From contig JAMLIT010000034.1 of NCBI GenBank assembly GCA_023954035.1, positions 1 through 40,634 on the forward strand: 40,634 nucleotides of DNA, read 5' to 3'. Every line of letters starts with the position of its first letter. The stretch's first letter is position 1. This stretch comes from Burkholderiaceae bacterium (GTDB taxonomy: Bacteria; Pseudomonadota; Gammaproteobacteria; Burkholderiales; Burkholderiaceae_C). The position numbers and the translations under genes were made by a program. Of the stretch, positions 1 through 7,641 are shown in pieces. The notes beneath the pieces are model-generated. The model was not told the DNA's origin. It saw nothing but the letters and a program-made list of their open reading frames with translations, and did no database searches.

Positions 1-409
1 CTCGGGCACGCTGACGTATGAAGCCGTGGCCATGCTGACCGAAGTCGGCCTGGGCCAGTCCACTGCGGTGGGCATTGGGGGCGACCCGATCAATGGCCTC
101 AAGCACATCGACGTGATGAAAGCCTTCAACGACGACCCGGATACCGACGCCGTGATCATGATTGGCGAAATCGGCGGCCCCGACGAGGCCGAAGCGGCGC
201 GCTGGTGCAAGAACCACATGAAAAAGCCCATCGTGGGTTTCATCGCCGGGGTCACCGCGCCCGCGGGCAAGCGCATGGGCCATGCCGGTGCGCTGATCTC
301 GGGCGGCGCCGACACGGCGGACGCCAAGCTGGCCATCATGGAAGAGTGTGGGTTCATCGTCACGCGCAACCCTTCGGAACTGGGCACTCTGCTCAAGGCA
401 CAGCTCTGA
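1..409 (+). CDS. sucD: Succinyl-CoA ligase subunit alpha, 3' part
   Basis: The frame is open from the window edge and encodes about 135 C-terminal residues. Succinyl-CoA synthetase makes succinate and ATP or GTP from succinyl-CoA in the TCA cycle; the alpha subunit binds CoA and carries the phosphohistidine. Visible family signatures are GIGGDPINGL, the IGEIGGPDEAEAA segment, and GKRMGHAGA, whose His matches the phosphorylated His of E. coli SucD. The C-terminus (LGTLLKAQL) ends where the family usually ends. The partner sucC would lie upstream, outside the window. A terminator follows directly, so the gene is transcriptionally separated from the kinase downstream. Identification is very secure; only the start is missing. 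Confidence 0.97.
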   Translation, partial: SGTLTYEAVAMLTEVGLGQSTAVGIGGDPINGLKHIDVMKAFNDDPDTDAVIMIGEIGGPDEAEAARWCKNHMKKPIVGFIAGVTAPAGKRMGHAGALISGGADTADAKLAIMEECGFIVTRNPSELGTLLKAQL

Positions 410-425
410 AGCCCATTTCTTCTTC

Positions 426-453
426 AAAAAGCCCGCCCTGAGCGGGTTTTTTT
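426..453 (+). terminator. Intrinsic terminator after sucD
   Basis: A GC stem (CCCGC pairing with GCGGG around the loop CCTGA) is preceded by five A and followed by seven T. It lies 17 bases after the sucD stop and closes the sucCD transcript. Confidence 0.85.
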
Positions 454-492
454 GCGCGCGCGAGCGGGCGGTGCCGCTCGCGCTGGGCGAAT

Positions 493-508
493 CGGCGTAA
501 GAATTGCT
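493..508 (+). promoter_or_regulatory. Weak sigma-54-like element before the kinase gene
   Basis: CGGCGTAAGAATTGCT keeps the -24 GG and -12 GC at the correct distance, and the TTGCT half is good, but the -24 half is otherwise poor. It would start transcription about 20 bases before the GTG at 540. Alone it is weak; it gains interest from the better elements at 3012 and 6979. Confidence 0.22.
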
Positions 509-539
509 TGTCCATCGCGCCATCAACCAGGAGACCGCT

Positions 540-2207
540 GTGAACCGGACGCAGTCAGCACCTTTTGCAAGCCGCGCGGCGGGAGCCTATCGGCTGCGCG
601 AGGCGCTGTGGCCTTTGGCTGGGGCGGGGTTGCTGGTGGCGTCGGCGCTGGTGGCCGCGCGGGGGTCTGAGGCCTGGGAGGCTCCGTTCTTTGTTGTGGC
701 TTTGCTGGCGGTGGCCATCCATCTTGCTGCGCTGCCGCTGCTGCGCGTTTGGCCCGGTTTTGCGATCGGCGGCCTGCTGCTGGTGTTGGGCCTGTGGGCA
801 GGGTGGCTCCAGGGGCGGGAATGGGCGGTGCCCGTGCTGGCGTTGCTGGTTGGTCAGAGCGTGTTCCTGGCGCGCAAAGCCGCCGCCGGCGAGGCGGCCG
901 GGCCGGGCGCCGGCCGCACGGCCGCCGAGGAAGACGCCCGCCTGCTCGCGCTCGCGCTGCAGGGCCAGGGCAAGCTGGAGGCGGCTTTCGAGAAACTGCG
1001 TTCCCTGCCCGCGCGGGGAGACGTGCTGGGTGATTTGTACTACCTGGGCAAGGGTTTCGAGCGCAAGAAGGCCTATGCGCAGGCGCGCGACGTGTTTGCC
1101 CATCTGGTCGCGCATGCGCCCGGCTACCGCAATGCCGGCGCGCATCTCAAGCGCGCTACCCGCCTGGCCGAGGTGGCGCAGCATGCGCAGGCGCTGTCGC
1201 CCGGCGCCGGGGAGGCGGCGCCCGCACCGCCGGATCCCACGCGCCTGGGCCGCTACGAGATCGAAGGGGAATTGGGCCGCGGCTCCATGGGCAAGGTGTA
1301 CGCGGCGCGCGACCCGGTGATTGATCGTACAGTCGCGCTCAAAACGCTCGCGCTCAGCAGCGAATTCGAAGGCCATGCCCTGGTCGACGCCAGAGCACGC
1401 TTCTTTCGCGAGGCGCAATCGGCCGGTCGCCTGCAGCATCCCCACATCGTTGCCATCTACGATGCCGGGGACGAATCGGGCCTGGTCTGGATCGCCATGG
1501 AGCGCCTGCAGGGGCGCGATCTGTCGCTGCTGTGCCAGCCAGGGCACTTGCTGCCTGTGCCAGTGGTGCTCAGCATCGCCGAGCGTGTGGCGCAGGCGCT
1601 GGACTATGCGCACCAGCACCAGGTGGTGCATCGCGACGTCAAGCCTTCCAACATCCTGTACGACGCAGCCAGCGACAGCGTCAAGGTGACCGATTTCGGC
1701 ATTGCGCGCCTGACCGACAACAGCCGAACCAAGACCGGCCTGGTGCTGGGAACACCGAGCTTCATGGCGCCCGAGCAGATCGCCGGACACAAGGCCGACG
1801 GCCGCTGCGATCTCTACGCCTTGGGTGTCACCCTGTTCCAACTGCTCACAGGCAGCCTGCCGCTGCGAGGGGAATCGATGGGCGCGCTGATGCACGCCAT
1901 TGCGCACCAGAGACCGCCCGATGTGCGCAGCCTGCGCGCGGAGCTTCCCGAATCCGTGGCGGCGACGGTTGCGCGCGCACTGGAAAAATCCCCCGCTTTG
2001 CGCTACCAAACCGGACGGCAGATGGCCGCCGATCTGCGCGCCGCGCTGGACGGGCTTTCCGGTACGCAAACACGCCGCACGGGCAGTGCTCTCGACTATG
2101 ATGCGCGGACCGATTTTCACGAGCATTCCATGGCGCAATTTCCAGATACCGTAGTGGACGGCGCGGCCGCGCCTGCCGTGTCGCACTCTGCGCCTTCGAG
2201 AACCTGA
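540..2207 (+). CDS. Membrane-anchored Ser/Thr protein kinase (Hanks type)
   Basis: The 555-residue protein has several hydrophobic segments in its first ~115 residues, then a linker with TPR-like helices (about 120-180), then a eukaryotic-type kinase domain from about 238 to 495. Kinase landmarks are the Gly-rich loop GRGSMGKVY, the ATP-anchoring K268 (VALK), the catalytic loop HRDVKPSN with D366, DFG at 385-387 and APEQ. All essential residues are present, so it should be active, with the kinase in the cytoplasm. I chose GTG 540 because AGGAG lies at 529-533; an in-frame TTG at 504 would add 12 residues. The stop overlaps the start of the PP2C phosphatase by one base, indicating coupled translation of a kinase and phosphatase pair. 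Substrates are not evident; the FHA protein downstream is a natural candidate reader or target. Confidence 0.93.
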   Translation: MNRTQSAPFASRAAGAYRLREALWPLAGAGLLVASALVAARGSEAWEAPFFVVALLAVAIHLAALPLLRVWPGFAIGGLLLVLGLWAGWLQGREWAVPVLALLVGQSVFLARKAAAGEAAGPGAGRTAAEEDARLLALALQGQGKLEAAFEKLRSLPARGDVLGDLYYLGKGFERKKAYAQARDVFAHLVAHAPGYRNAGAHLKRATRLAEVAQHAQALSPGAGEAAPAPPDPTRLGRYEIEGELGRGSMGKVYAARDPVIDRTVALKTLALSSEFEGHALVDARARFFREAQSAGRLQHPHIVAIYDAGDESGLVWIAMERLQGRDLSLLCQPGHLLPVPVVLSIAERVAQALDYAHQHQVVHRDVKPSNILYDAASDSVKVTDFGIARLTDNSRTKTGLVLGTPSFMAPEQIAGHKADGRCDLYALGVTLFQLLTGSLPLRGESMGALMHAIAHQRPPDVRSLRAELPESVAATVARALEKSPALRYQTGRQMAADLRAALDGLSGTQTRRTGSALDYDARTDFHEHSMAQFPDTVVDGAAAPAVSHSAPSRT

Positions 2208-3007
2208 TGAGTGCGGTGTCCCTCAGCTACGAGTTCTGTGCCCGCACGCATGCGGGCAAGGTGCGCAGCAACAACGAAGATGCGGTAGGCGTCGACGCAC
2301 AGGCCCAGCTGGCCCTGCTCGCCGATGGCATGGGAGGTTACAACGCGGGCGAGGTGGCCAGCGGCATGGCGATCAGCTTCATTCAGAGCGAAATGGCGCG
2401 CTGGCTTGCGCAAGCCGGCCCCAGGCTCAAGGCTCTGGATCTGCGCCGCGCCATGGAAATCTGCGTAGACAACGCCAACCAGGCCATTCTGGGCGCCTCC
2501 GAGGCCAATCCGCAGTACGCGGGCATGGGCACCACGCTGGTACTCAGCGTGTTTCAGGGGCCGCGGCTGATGCTGGGACACATTGGCGATTCGCGCTGTT
2601 ACCGGCTGCGCGCAGGCGCGCTCGAACAACTGACGCGGGACCATTCCTGGCTGCAGGAGCAGATCGATGCCGGCTTGCTCACTCAGCAGCAGGCCGCTGT
2701 CTCGGCCAGCCGCAACCTCGTGACCCGAGCGCTGGGCGTTGAGGAAATGGCGCTGCTGGAGGTCAACGAGTTCGAAGTCCAAGCCGAGGATCTGTACCTT
2801 CTGTGCTCCGACGGCCTGAGCGAGATGGTGCCGCACGACGACTTGGGCGAGCTGCTGGCCGCGCGCGGCACGCTGGAAGAGAAGGCCTCGCGCCTGATCG
2901 ACGCCGCCAACGACAACGGCGGGCGCGACAATATCAGCGTGGTGCTGGCGCGAGCGAGCGCCGGGCCGCGCAAACAGGGCCTGATGTCGCGGCTGCTGCG
3001 CGTCTGA
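2207..3007 (+). CDS. PP2C-type Ser/Thr phosphatase
   Basis: This 266-residue soluble protein is a single PP2C (PPM) domain, the usual length for bacterial members. Metal-binding motifs are all visible: RSNNED with D25, LADGMGG with D40, the GHIGDSR strand, LCSDGLSE, and the C-terminal NDNGGRDNISVV. It should remove phosphate from Ser/Thr with Mn or Mg and reverse the upstream kinase. Its ATG overlaps the kinase stop (TGATG). Similar kinase/PP2C/FHA trios occur with type VI secretion, but no secretion genes are present here, and the following cyclase points to a different output. Confidence 0.94.
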   Translation: MSAVSLSYEFCARTHAGKVRSNNEDAVGVDAQAQLALLADGMGGYNAGEVASGMAISFIQSEMARWLAQAGPRLKALDLRRAMEICVDNANQAILGASEANPQYAGMGTTLVLSVFQGPRLMLGHIGDSRCYRLRAGALEQLTRDHSWLQEQIDAGLLTQQQAAVSASRNLVTRALGVEEMALLEVNEFEVQAEDLYLLCSDGLSEMVPHDDLGELLAARGTLEEKASRLIDAANDNGGRDNISVVLARASAGPRKQGLMSRLLRV

Positions 3008-3011
3008 GTTG

Positions 3012-3027
3012 TGGCATCCTTGTTGCA
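3012..3027 (+). promoter_or_regulatory. Candidate sigma-54 (-24/-12) promoter before the FHA gene
   Basis: TGGCATCCTTGTTGCA matches the RpoN pattern TGGCAYR-N4-TTGCW at all but one position, with GG and GC correctly spaced. It sits in the 58-base gap between the PP2C and FHA genes and would start transcription about 25 bases before the ATG at 3066, leaving room for the GGAG at 3055-3058. The hit comes from reading, not from a scored search. Confidence 0.45.
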
Positions 3028-3065
3028 AACTGTCACGAACCAAAGCAAAAAAACTGGAGTGGGTC

Positions 3066-3728
3066 ATGCCAAGAATGGTTGTTTCGATTGACGGGGTCGT
3101 CATCAAGGAAGTGGAACTCACCAAGGAGCGGACCACGCTCGGGCGCCGTCCCTACAACGACATCGTGATCGACAACCTCGCCGTCAGCGGAGAGCATGCC
3201 GCGCTGCACATGGCGGGCAACGATGTGGCGGTGGAAGACCTGCACAGCACCAACGGCACCTACGTCAACGGCAAGGCAGTGGTCCGCCAGGAACTGCGCA
3301 ACGGCGACACCCTGGAAGTGGGCAAATACAAGATTCGCTTTTTCAACGAGGCCGAAGACCCGCAGTTCGAGAAAACCATGGTCTTCAAGCCCGGCATGGT
3401 GCCCGCGTCCGTGGCCGCGCGCAGCCCGGCACCCCGCCCCCCGCCCGGGGCACCCGCAGCGCCGGCCCCAACCGCCGCCATCCGCGTCCTGTCCGGCGCT
3501 GCCGCTGGCCGCGAGGTCGCATTGACCAAAGTGGTCACCACCATAGGCAAACCCGGCGTGGCGGTGGCGTCGGTGACGCGCCGCCATCAGGGTTTCGTCC
3601 TGGCGCATGTCGAGGGGCCGGAGCCGCCGCAGCTCAATGGACAGCGGATCGGCACCGCACCGGTGGCCTTGAACGACGGCGACCGCCTGGCGCTGGCGGG
3701 CACCGAGATGCAATTCGTGGTGCTCTGA
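3066..3728 (+). CDS. Double FHA-domain protein
   Basis: FHA domains bind phosphothreonine peptides. The N-terminal domain (about residues 1-95) has the conserved LGRRPYNDIVI, SGEHAAL and STNGTYVNG motifs, so it should bind phosphopeptides. A proline/alanine linker follows (about 115-145). The last ~75 residues form a second FHA-like fold (TTIGKPG, VTRRHQGF, LNGQRI, LNDGDRLALAG) in which the STNG motif is lost. I chose ATG 3066, with GGAG eight bases upstream; an upstream in-frame codon at 3009 would add 19 unlikely residues. It sits between the phosphatase and the adenylate cyclase and probably links phosphorylation state to a partner, perhaps the cyclase; that link is inferred from position only. 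Confidence 0.9.
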   Translation: MPRMVVSIDGVVIKEVELTKERTTLGRRPYNDIVIDNLAVSGEHAALHMAGNDVAVEDLHSTNGTYVNGKAVVRQELRNGDTLEVGKYKIRFFNEAEDPQFEKTMVFKPGMVPASVAARSPAPRPPPGAPAAPAPTAAIRVLSGAAAGREVALTKVVTTIGKPGVAVASVTRRHQGFVLAHVEGPEPPQLNGQRIGTAPVALNDGDRLALAGTEMQFVVL

Positions 3729-3771
3729 CGCGCCCCGGGCGGCGCTGCCAACGCGCGCGGATCCCGCCACT

Positions 3772-6036
3772 GTGAAGCACGCCGCCGCGCGCCTCTTTCA
3801 GCGTCGCTGGCGGCGCATGCTTTGGGCGCTGGTGCCCTTGACCATCGGTGTCTTGCATGCCTGCGGTCTCGCCCCGCTGCAGCTTCTGGAGCGCCTGGAA
3901 CACCTCGCCTACGACGTCCGCCTGCGGCTGAGCCTGCCGCGCACGGCGGACGAGCGCATCGTCATCGTGGACATCGACGAAAGCAGCCTCGAGCGCGTGG
4001 GCCGCTGGCCCTGGAGCCGGGACAAAATGGCTGCCTTCACCACCGAATTGTTCGAGCGCCAAGGCGCCCTTGTCGTGGGCTTCGACCTGGTGTTCGCCGA
4101 AGCAGATGACAGCTCGGGCCTCAAAAGCCTGCAGCAGCTCGCCCAGGGCCCGCTCAAGAGCGATGCGCGCTTTGCCGGCGAGGTCGATCGACTGACCCCG
4201 ACGCTCGATTTCGACGCGCGATTCGCCAGCGCGCTCGACACCCAGAACGCCGTGCTGGGCTACTACTTCACCAGCGACCGCGACGCCAAAGGCCGCGGCG
4301 TCCTGCCCGCGCCCGTGCTCACGCCCGGGCAACTGGGTTCCGTCGAACTCAGAGCCACCGAATGGAACGGTTTTGGCAGCAACATCGGCGTGCTGGCCCG
4401 CGCGGCGCCAGGCGCGGGCTTCTTCAACGCCATGGCCGACGCCGACGGCGTGGTGCGCTCGCTTCCCCTGCTGGCCAAGTACCAGGAGCGCTATTACGAA
4501 TCGCTGGCGCTTGCCGTCTACCGCAGCTTCCTGGGCGGGGCAGACCTGGTGCCCGTGTTTGCCAGCGCCGCAGCCGATGCGGGCGAGCGGCGGATTCTGC
4601 GCGGCGTCGAGCTGCGGCATGCCGGTGGCCGGGCCTTCGTGCCGGTGGACGACCAGCTCGCCGTCCTCGTTCCCTACCGGGGCGCAGGCGGGCCAACGGG
4701 CGGGTCGTTTCGCTACGTTCCCGCCGCCGACGTCCTCACCGGGCAGCTCGCCGCGGGGAGCCTGCGCGGCAAGGCCGTACTCGTGGGCACCACCGCGCCC
4801 GGGCTGCAGGACTTGCGTGCGACCCCGGTCGGTCGCGCGTATCCGGGGGTGGAAACGCATGCCAGCGTTCTGTCGGGCTTTCTCGATGGCAAGGCGATGT
4901 ACCGCCCCGACTACGCCCCGGCTTTTGACGTCGTGCAGATCGTGCTCGCTGGTCTGCTGCTGGCCTTTGCGCTGCCCCTGCTGAGCGCCGGGCAGGCGCT
5001 GCTGCTGGCGGGTGCGGTCTTCGTCGCCTTGGTCGCCCTGAACGCATGGCTGTACCTTGCGCTGGGCCTGGCGTTGCCCTTGGCCGCCGCCTTGGTGGTG
5101 GTCTTGCTGGCCACGGCGCTGGACATGGCCTACGGCTACATCACCGAAGGCCGGACCAAGCGCGGCCTGGCCCAACTGTTCGGCACTTACGTGCCACCCG
5201 AGCTCGTCGGCGAAATGCTGCTTGCGCCCGAGCGCTACAGCATGCAGGCGGCCAGCCGCGAGCTCACCGTGATGTTTTGCGACATGCGCGGCTTCACTGC
5301 CATGTCCGAGCGCATGGAGCCGGTGCAGCTGCAAGCCCTGCTCAACGACATCTTCAGCCGCCTTACCCAGGCCATTCGCGCGCAGCGCGGAACCATCGAC
5401 AAATACATGGGCGACTGCGTCATGGCGTTTTGGGGCGCGCCCGTGCCCACGCCCGACCATGCGGCGCTGGCGGTGCGCGCGGCCCTCGACATGGTCGCCG
5501 CCGTGGATGCGCTCAACGCCCAGCACCGGGCGCGCGGCCTGCCCGAAATCGGCATCGGCATCGGCCTGAACACCGGGCCCATGTGCGTGGGCGACATGGG
5601 CTCGGACGTTCGGCGAAGCTATACGGTGATCGGCGACGCCGTGAACCTGGGCTCGCGCCTGGAAGGGCTATGCAAGGTCTACGGCGTGGAAATCGTCGCC
5701 AGCGAGGCCACGCGCCTGCAGGCGCCGGGCTTTGTCTGGCAGGAGCTGGACCGCGTGCGCGTCAAGGGCAAGGAAGACGCGGTGGCTATTTTCTGCCCTC
5801 TCGGGGAACCTGGTGCGCTGACGCAAGACCAAAAGAGTCAGTTGGACCAATGGCATCAGGCCCTGGCCAGCCTGCGCGCACAGGACTGGCCCGCCTGCGA
5901 GGCCCGACTGGCCCGCCTGCGCGCCGCTGCGCCGGGCAATCCCCTGTTCGCCTGGTACGCCGAGCGCCTGGCCCAGTTGCGGGTGGTACCCTACCAGCCC
6001 GATTGGGACGGCGCGACCCGTTTCGACACCAAATAG
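3772..6036 (+). CDS. CHASE2-domain class III adenylate cyclase
   Basis: The 754-residue protein has one N-terminal membrane helix (about 16-35), a periplasmic CHASE2 sensor (about 40-380), three further helices (about 384-456), a class III cyclase domain (about 495-680) and a short TPR-like tail. Both metal-binding aspartates are present (D504 in FCDMRGFT, D548 in GDCVMAF), as are K544 and D622, which specify adenine, and N625/R629 in NLGSR. It should therefore make cAMP, not cGMP, in response to an unknown periplasmic signal. The start is a GTG with no clear ribosome binding site; ATG 3817 is the alternative. It lies 43 bases after the FHA gene and 32 bases before a phosphodiesterase-like gene, so synthesis and breakdown may be co-expressed. 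Confidence 0.93.
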   Translation: MKHAAARLFQRRWRRMLWALVPLTIGVLHACGLAPLQLLERLEHLAYDVRLRLSLPRTADERIVIVDIDESSLERVGRWPWSRDKMAAFTTELFERQGALVVGFDLVFAEADDSSGLKSLQQLAQGPLKSDARFAGEVDRLTPTLDFDARFASALDTQNAVLGYYFTSDRDAKGRGVLPAPVLTPGQLGSVELRATEWNGFGSNIGVLARAAPGAGFFNAMADADGVVRSLPLLAKYQERYYESLALAVYRSFLGGADLVPVFASAAADAGERRILRGVELRHAGGRAFVPVDDQLAVLVPYRGAGGPTGGSFRYVPAADVLTGQLAAGSLRGKAVLVGTTAPGLQDLRATPVGRAYPGVETHASVLSGFLDGKAMYRPDYAPAFDVVQIVLAGLLLAFALPLLSAGQALLLAGAVFVALVALNAWLYLALGLALPLAAALVVVLLATALDMAYGYITEGRTKRGLAQLFGTYVPPELVGEMLLAPERYSMQAASRELTVMFCDMRGFTAMSERMEPVQLQALLNDIFSRLTQAIRAQRGTIDKYMGDCVMAFWGAPVPTPDHAALAVRAALDMVAAVDALNAQHRARGLPEIGIGIGLNTGPMCVGDMGSDVRRSYTVIGDAVNLGSRLEGLCKVYGVEIVASEATRLQAPGFVWQELDRVRVKGKEDAVAIFCPLGEPGALTQDQKSQLDQWHQALASLRAQDWPACEARLARLRAAAPGNPLFAWYAERLAQLRVVPYQPDWDGATRFDTK

Positions 6037-6068
6037 CAGCCGCCAAGAGAGCCAAAGGGTGTGACGTC

Positions 6069-6860
6069 ATGAAAATTCGCGTGCTCGGCTGTTCTGGCGC
6101 CATTGCGCAGGGCTGCCGTACCACTTCGTTTCTGGTGGGCTCCCGCATCCTGATCGATGCGGGCACGGGTGTGGGCGACCTCACGTTGGACGAAATGGCG
6201 GCCATCGACCACGTCTTCCTCACCCATTCCCATCTGGACCACATTGCCAGCTTGCCGCTGATGATCGATGCCGTGGCGTCACGGCGCAGCGCACCGCTGC
6301 AGGTGCACGCCCTGCCGGAAACCATCGCCGCGCTGCGCACGCATATCTTCAACGACGTGATCTGGCCCGACTTCAGCCGCATCCCAAGCAGCAGCATGCC
6401 GTTTCTCGTTTTCTCCCCGCTGGCCGTCGGCCAGACACTGCAGCTGGCCAACACCGCCATCGAGGTCCTGCCTGCTGCGCACACGGTGCCTGCAGTGGGC
6501 TACGCCGTGAAGGGGACCAGCGGCTGGTGGGTGTTCAGCGGCGACACCGCAGGCCACCCGGCCTTCTGGAAACGCGTCAACGCCCTGCCCGTGGCCATGC
6601 TGGTCATAGAAACCGCCTTCAGCAACCGCGAGCACGCCCTGGCGGAACTCAGCCAGCATTTGTCTTCGGACACGCTGGCGCTGGAACTGGCCCAGTTCGC
6701 CGGCGCGGGCGCCTGCCCCATTTTCATCACCCACACCAAGCCCTCGGAAACCGCGCTCATCTACGAAGAGGTCTGTCGCTTTGACGCGCACGCGGCGGGC
6801 GGGGGGCCGGCCAGGCACGACATTCGGTGGTTGGAGGCGGGGCAGGTGTTGGAGGTGTAA
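6069..6860 (+). CDS. MBL-fold hydrolase, probable class II 3',5'-cyclic nucleotide phosphodiesterase
   Basis: This 263-residue protein is a compact metallo-beta-lactamase fold enzyme. Metal ligands are visible: HSHLDH (H53, H55, D57, H58), a later His in PAAHTV, Asp in FSGDTAG, and the terminal FITHTKPSE His. The motif HSHLDHIASLP resembles the class II cyclic nucleotide phosphodiesterase signature (HxHLDH), with a Pro at an otherwise aliphatic position. Placement directly after an adenylate cyclase supports hydrolysis of cAMP to AMP, but the family also includes tRNA- and RNA-processing members, so activity is inferred. Start ATG 6069 follows TGACGTC without a strong ribosome binding site. 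No obvious terminator follows before the pilA promoter. Confidence 0.78.
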   Translation: MKIRVLGCSGAIAQGCRTTSFLVGSRILIDAGTGVGDLTLDEMAAIDHVFLTHSHLDHIASLPLMIDAVASRRSAPLQVHALPETIAALRTHIFNDVIWPDFSRIPSSSMPFLVFSPLAVGQTLQLANTAIEVLPAAHTVPAVGYAVKGTSGWWVFSGDTAGHPAFWKRVNALPVAMLVIETAFSNREHALAELSQHLSSDTLALELAQFAGAGACPIFITHTKPSETALIYEEVCRFDAHAAGGGPARHDIRWLEAGQVLEV

Positions 6861-6900
6861 GTTCAAAAAATGACAATTTTGTACTTCCAGGTGCCCAAAC

Positions 6901-6924
6901 GTGTCAAAGGTTCCGCTTTGTGTC
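6901..6924 (+). promoter_or_regulatory. Putative PilR-type boxes upstream of pilA
   Basis: Two GTGTC motifs (6901-6905 and 6920-6924), the first preceded by C and the second by T, lie roughly 85-105 bases before the predicted pilA transcription start. In Pseudomonas aeruginosa PilR binds (C/G)TGTC repeats at about this distance from a sigma-54 promoter. A third, inverted copy (TGACA, 6871-6875) lies further up. Confidence 0.4.
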
Positions 6925-6978
6925 CTATCGCGCCGAGGTCGACCTCTGCACCGCCCTGCCGGTTGCCCAAGGAAAGTC

Positions 6979-6994
6979 TGGCACGAAATTTGCA
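6979..6994 (+). promoter_or_regulatory. Sigma-54 promoter of pilA
   Basis: TGGCACGAAATTTGCA is a perfect match to the RpoN consensus TGGCACG-N4-TTGCW. The -24 GG is at 6980-6981 and the -12 GC at 6992-6993, giving a start near 7005 and a leader of about 30 bases with AGGGGG before the pilA ATG. Sigma-54 control of major pilin is well established. Confidence 0.92.
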
Positions 6995-7034
6995 GTATCG
7001 TTCCCGCATTTGCAACTTTTCCCTAGGGGGTTTT

Positions 7035-7568
7035 ATGAAGCGTTATCTCCAGCAAGGTTTTACCTTGATCGAGTTGATGATCGTTGTGGCGATCATTGGT
7101 ATTTTGGCCGCGGTGGCCTTGCCTGCTTACCAGGATTACACGGTTCGTACGCGTGTCACGGAAGGTTTGAGTCTTGCCGAGGGCGCGAAAAACATGATCG
7201 CCGCTGACGCTACTTCGCTGAATGAGCTAGCCAACGTAGTCACGACTTGGAACACCCAGGCTGGCAATACTGGCGCCAACTCTAAGTTCGTTAGCAAAGT
7301 GCAGGTTCAGCCCACAGGTGAAATTCAAGTCACTTACAATGCACCGGCGGTCGGTGTCGCTGGTGCAAAGAACGTCTTGAATATCAACCCATGGGTACGT
7401 ACCACGGCCGGCGCTCCTGTCCAGCTGAAGGCTGCTCTGACCGCAGGCACAAGCGGTGCGATGGACTGGGCATGCGCATCCGCAACTCAGGTTGCTGCGA
7501 CCAAAGCAGGCATGAAAGCGACTGCCGGAACGCTTGAGGCTAAATACGCGCCGGCGACTTGCAGGTAA
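7035..7568 (+). CDS. pilA: Type IV major pilin (PilA)
   Basis: The 177-residue prepilin has a short leader ending in Gly8 and a mature N-terminus [19 protein letters not shown] with Glu5, the class IVa prepilin peptidase and methylation signature. Mature length is 169 residues. C147 (DWACAS) and C176 (ATCR) probably form the C-terminal D-loop disulfide. Pilin subunits build surface fibres for twitching, adhesion and DNA uptake. ATG 7035 is chosen because it gives the canonical leader and follows AGGGGG. The gene has its own sigma-54 promoter and terminator. The codon composition is less GC-rich than flanking genes, as expected for a variable surface antigen. The C-terminus ends in Arg, so glycosylation of a C-terminal Ser, as in P. 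aeruginosa group I pilin, is not possible. Confidence 0.97.
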   Translation: MKRYLQQGFTLIELMIVVAIIGILAAVALPAYQDYTVRTRVTEGLSLAEGAKNMIAADATSLNELANVVTTWNTQAGNTGANSKFVSKVQVQPTGEIQVTYNAPAVGVAGAKNVLNINPWVRTTAGAPVQLKAALTAGTSGAMDWACASATQVAATKAGMKATAGTLEAKYAPATCR

Positions 7569-7603
7569 TACTGCGATCCCTGTGATCGTAGGGGATCATC
7601 AAC

Positions 7604-7633
7604 AAGGGGAATGCGGTTGCATTCCCCTTTTTT
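7604..7633 (+). terminator. Strong intrinsic terminator after pilA
   Basis: An 11-bp perfect stem (AAGGGGAATGC pairing with GCATTCCCCTT, loop GGTT) runs into a T tract. A smaller stem (GATCCC/GGGATC) precedes it at 7575-7598. The next gene begins only eight bases after the T tract. Confidence 0.93.
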
Positions 7634-7641
7634 GCGTCTAA

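Noticed and set aside
540-3728. Type VI secretion regulatory trio (PpkA/PppA/Fha)
   Set aside because: The three activities match, but no secretion structural genes are present, and the next genes are for cAMP turnover.
3634-5526. 630-codon frame antisense to the adenylate cyclase
   Set aside because: Shadow of a well-supported gene, without family motifs or a ribosome binding site.
7035-7568. Glycosylation at a C-terminal serine of PilA, as in P. aeruginosa group I pilin
   Set aside because: The pilin ends in Thr-Cys-Arg. Any O-glycan must be on an internal Ser/Thr.
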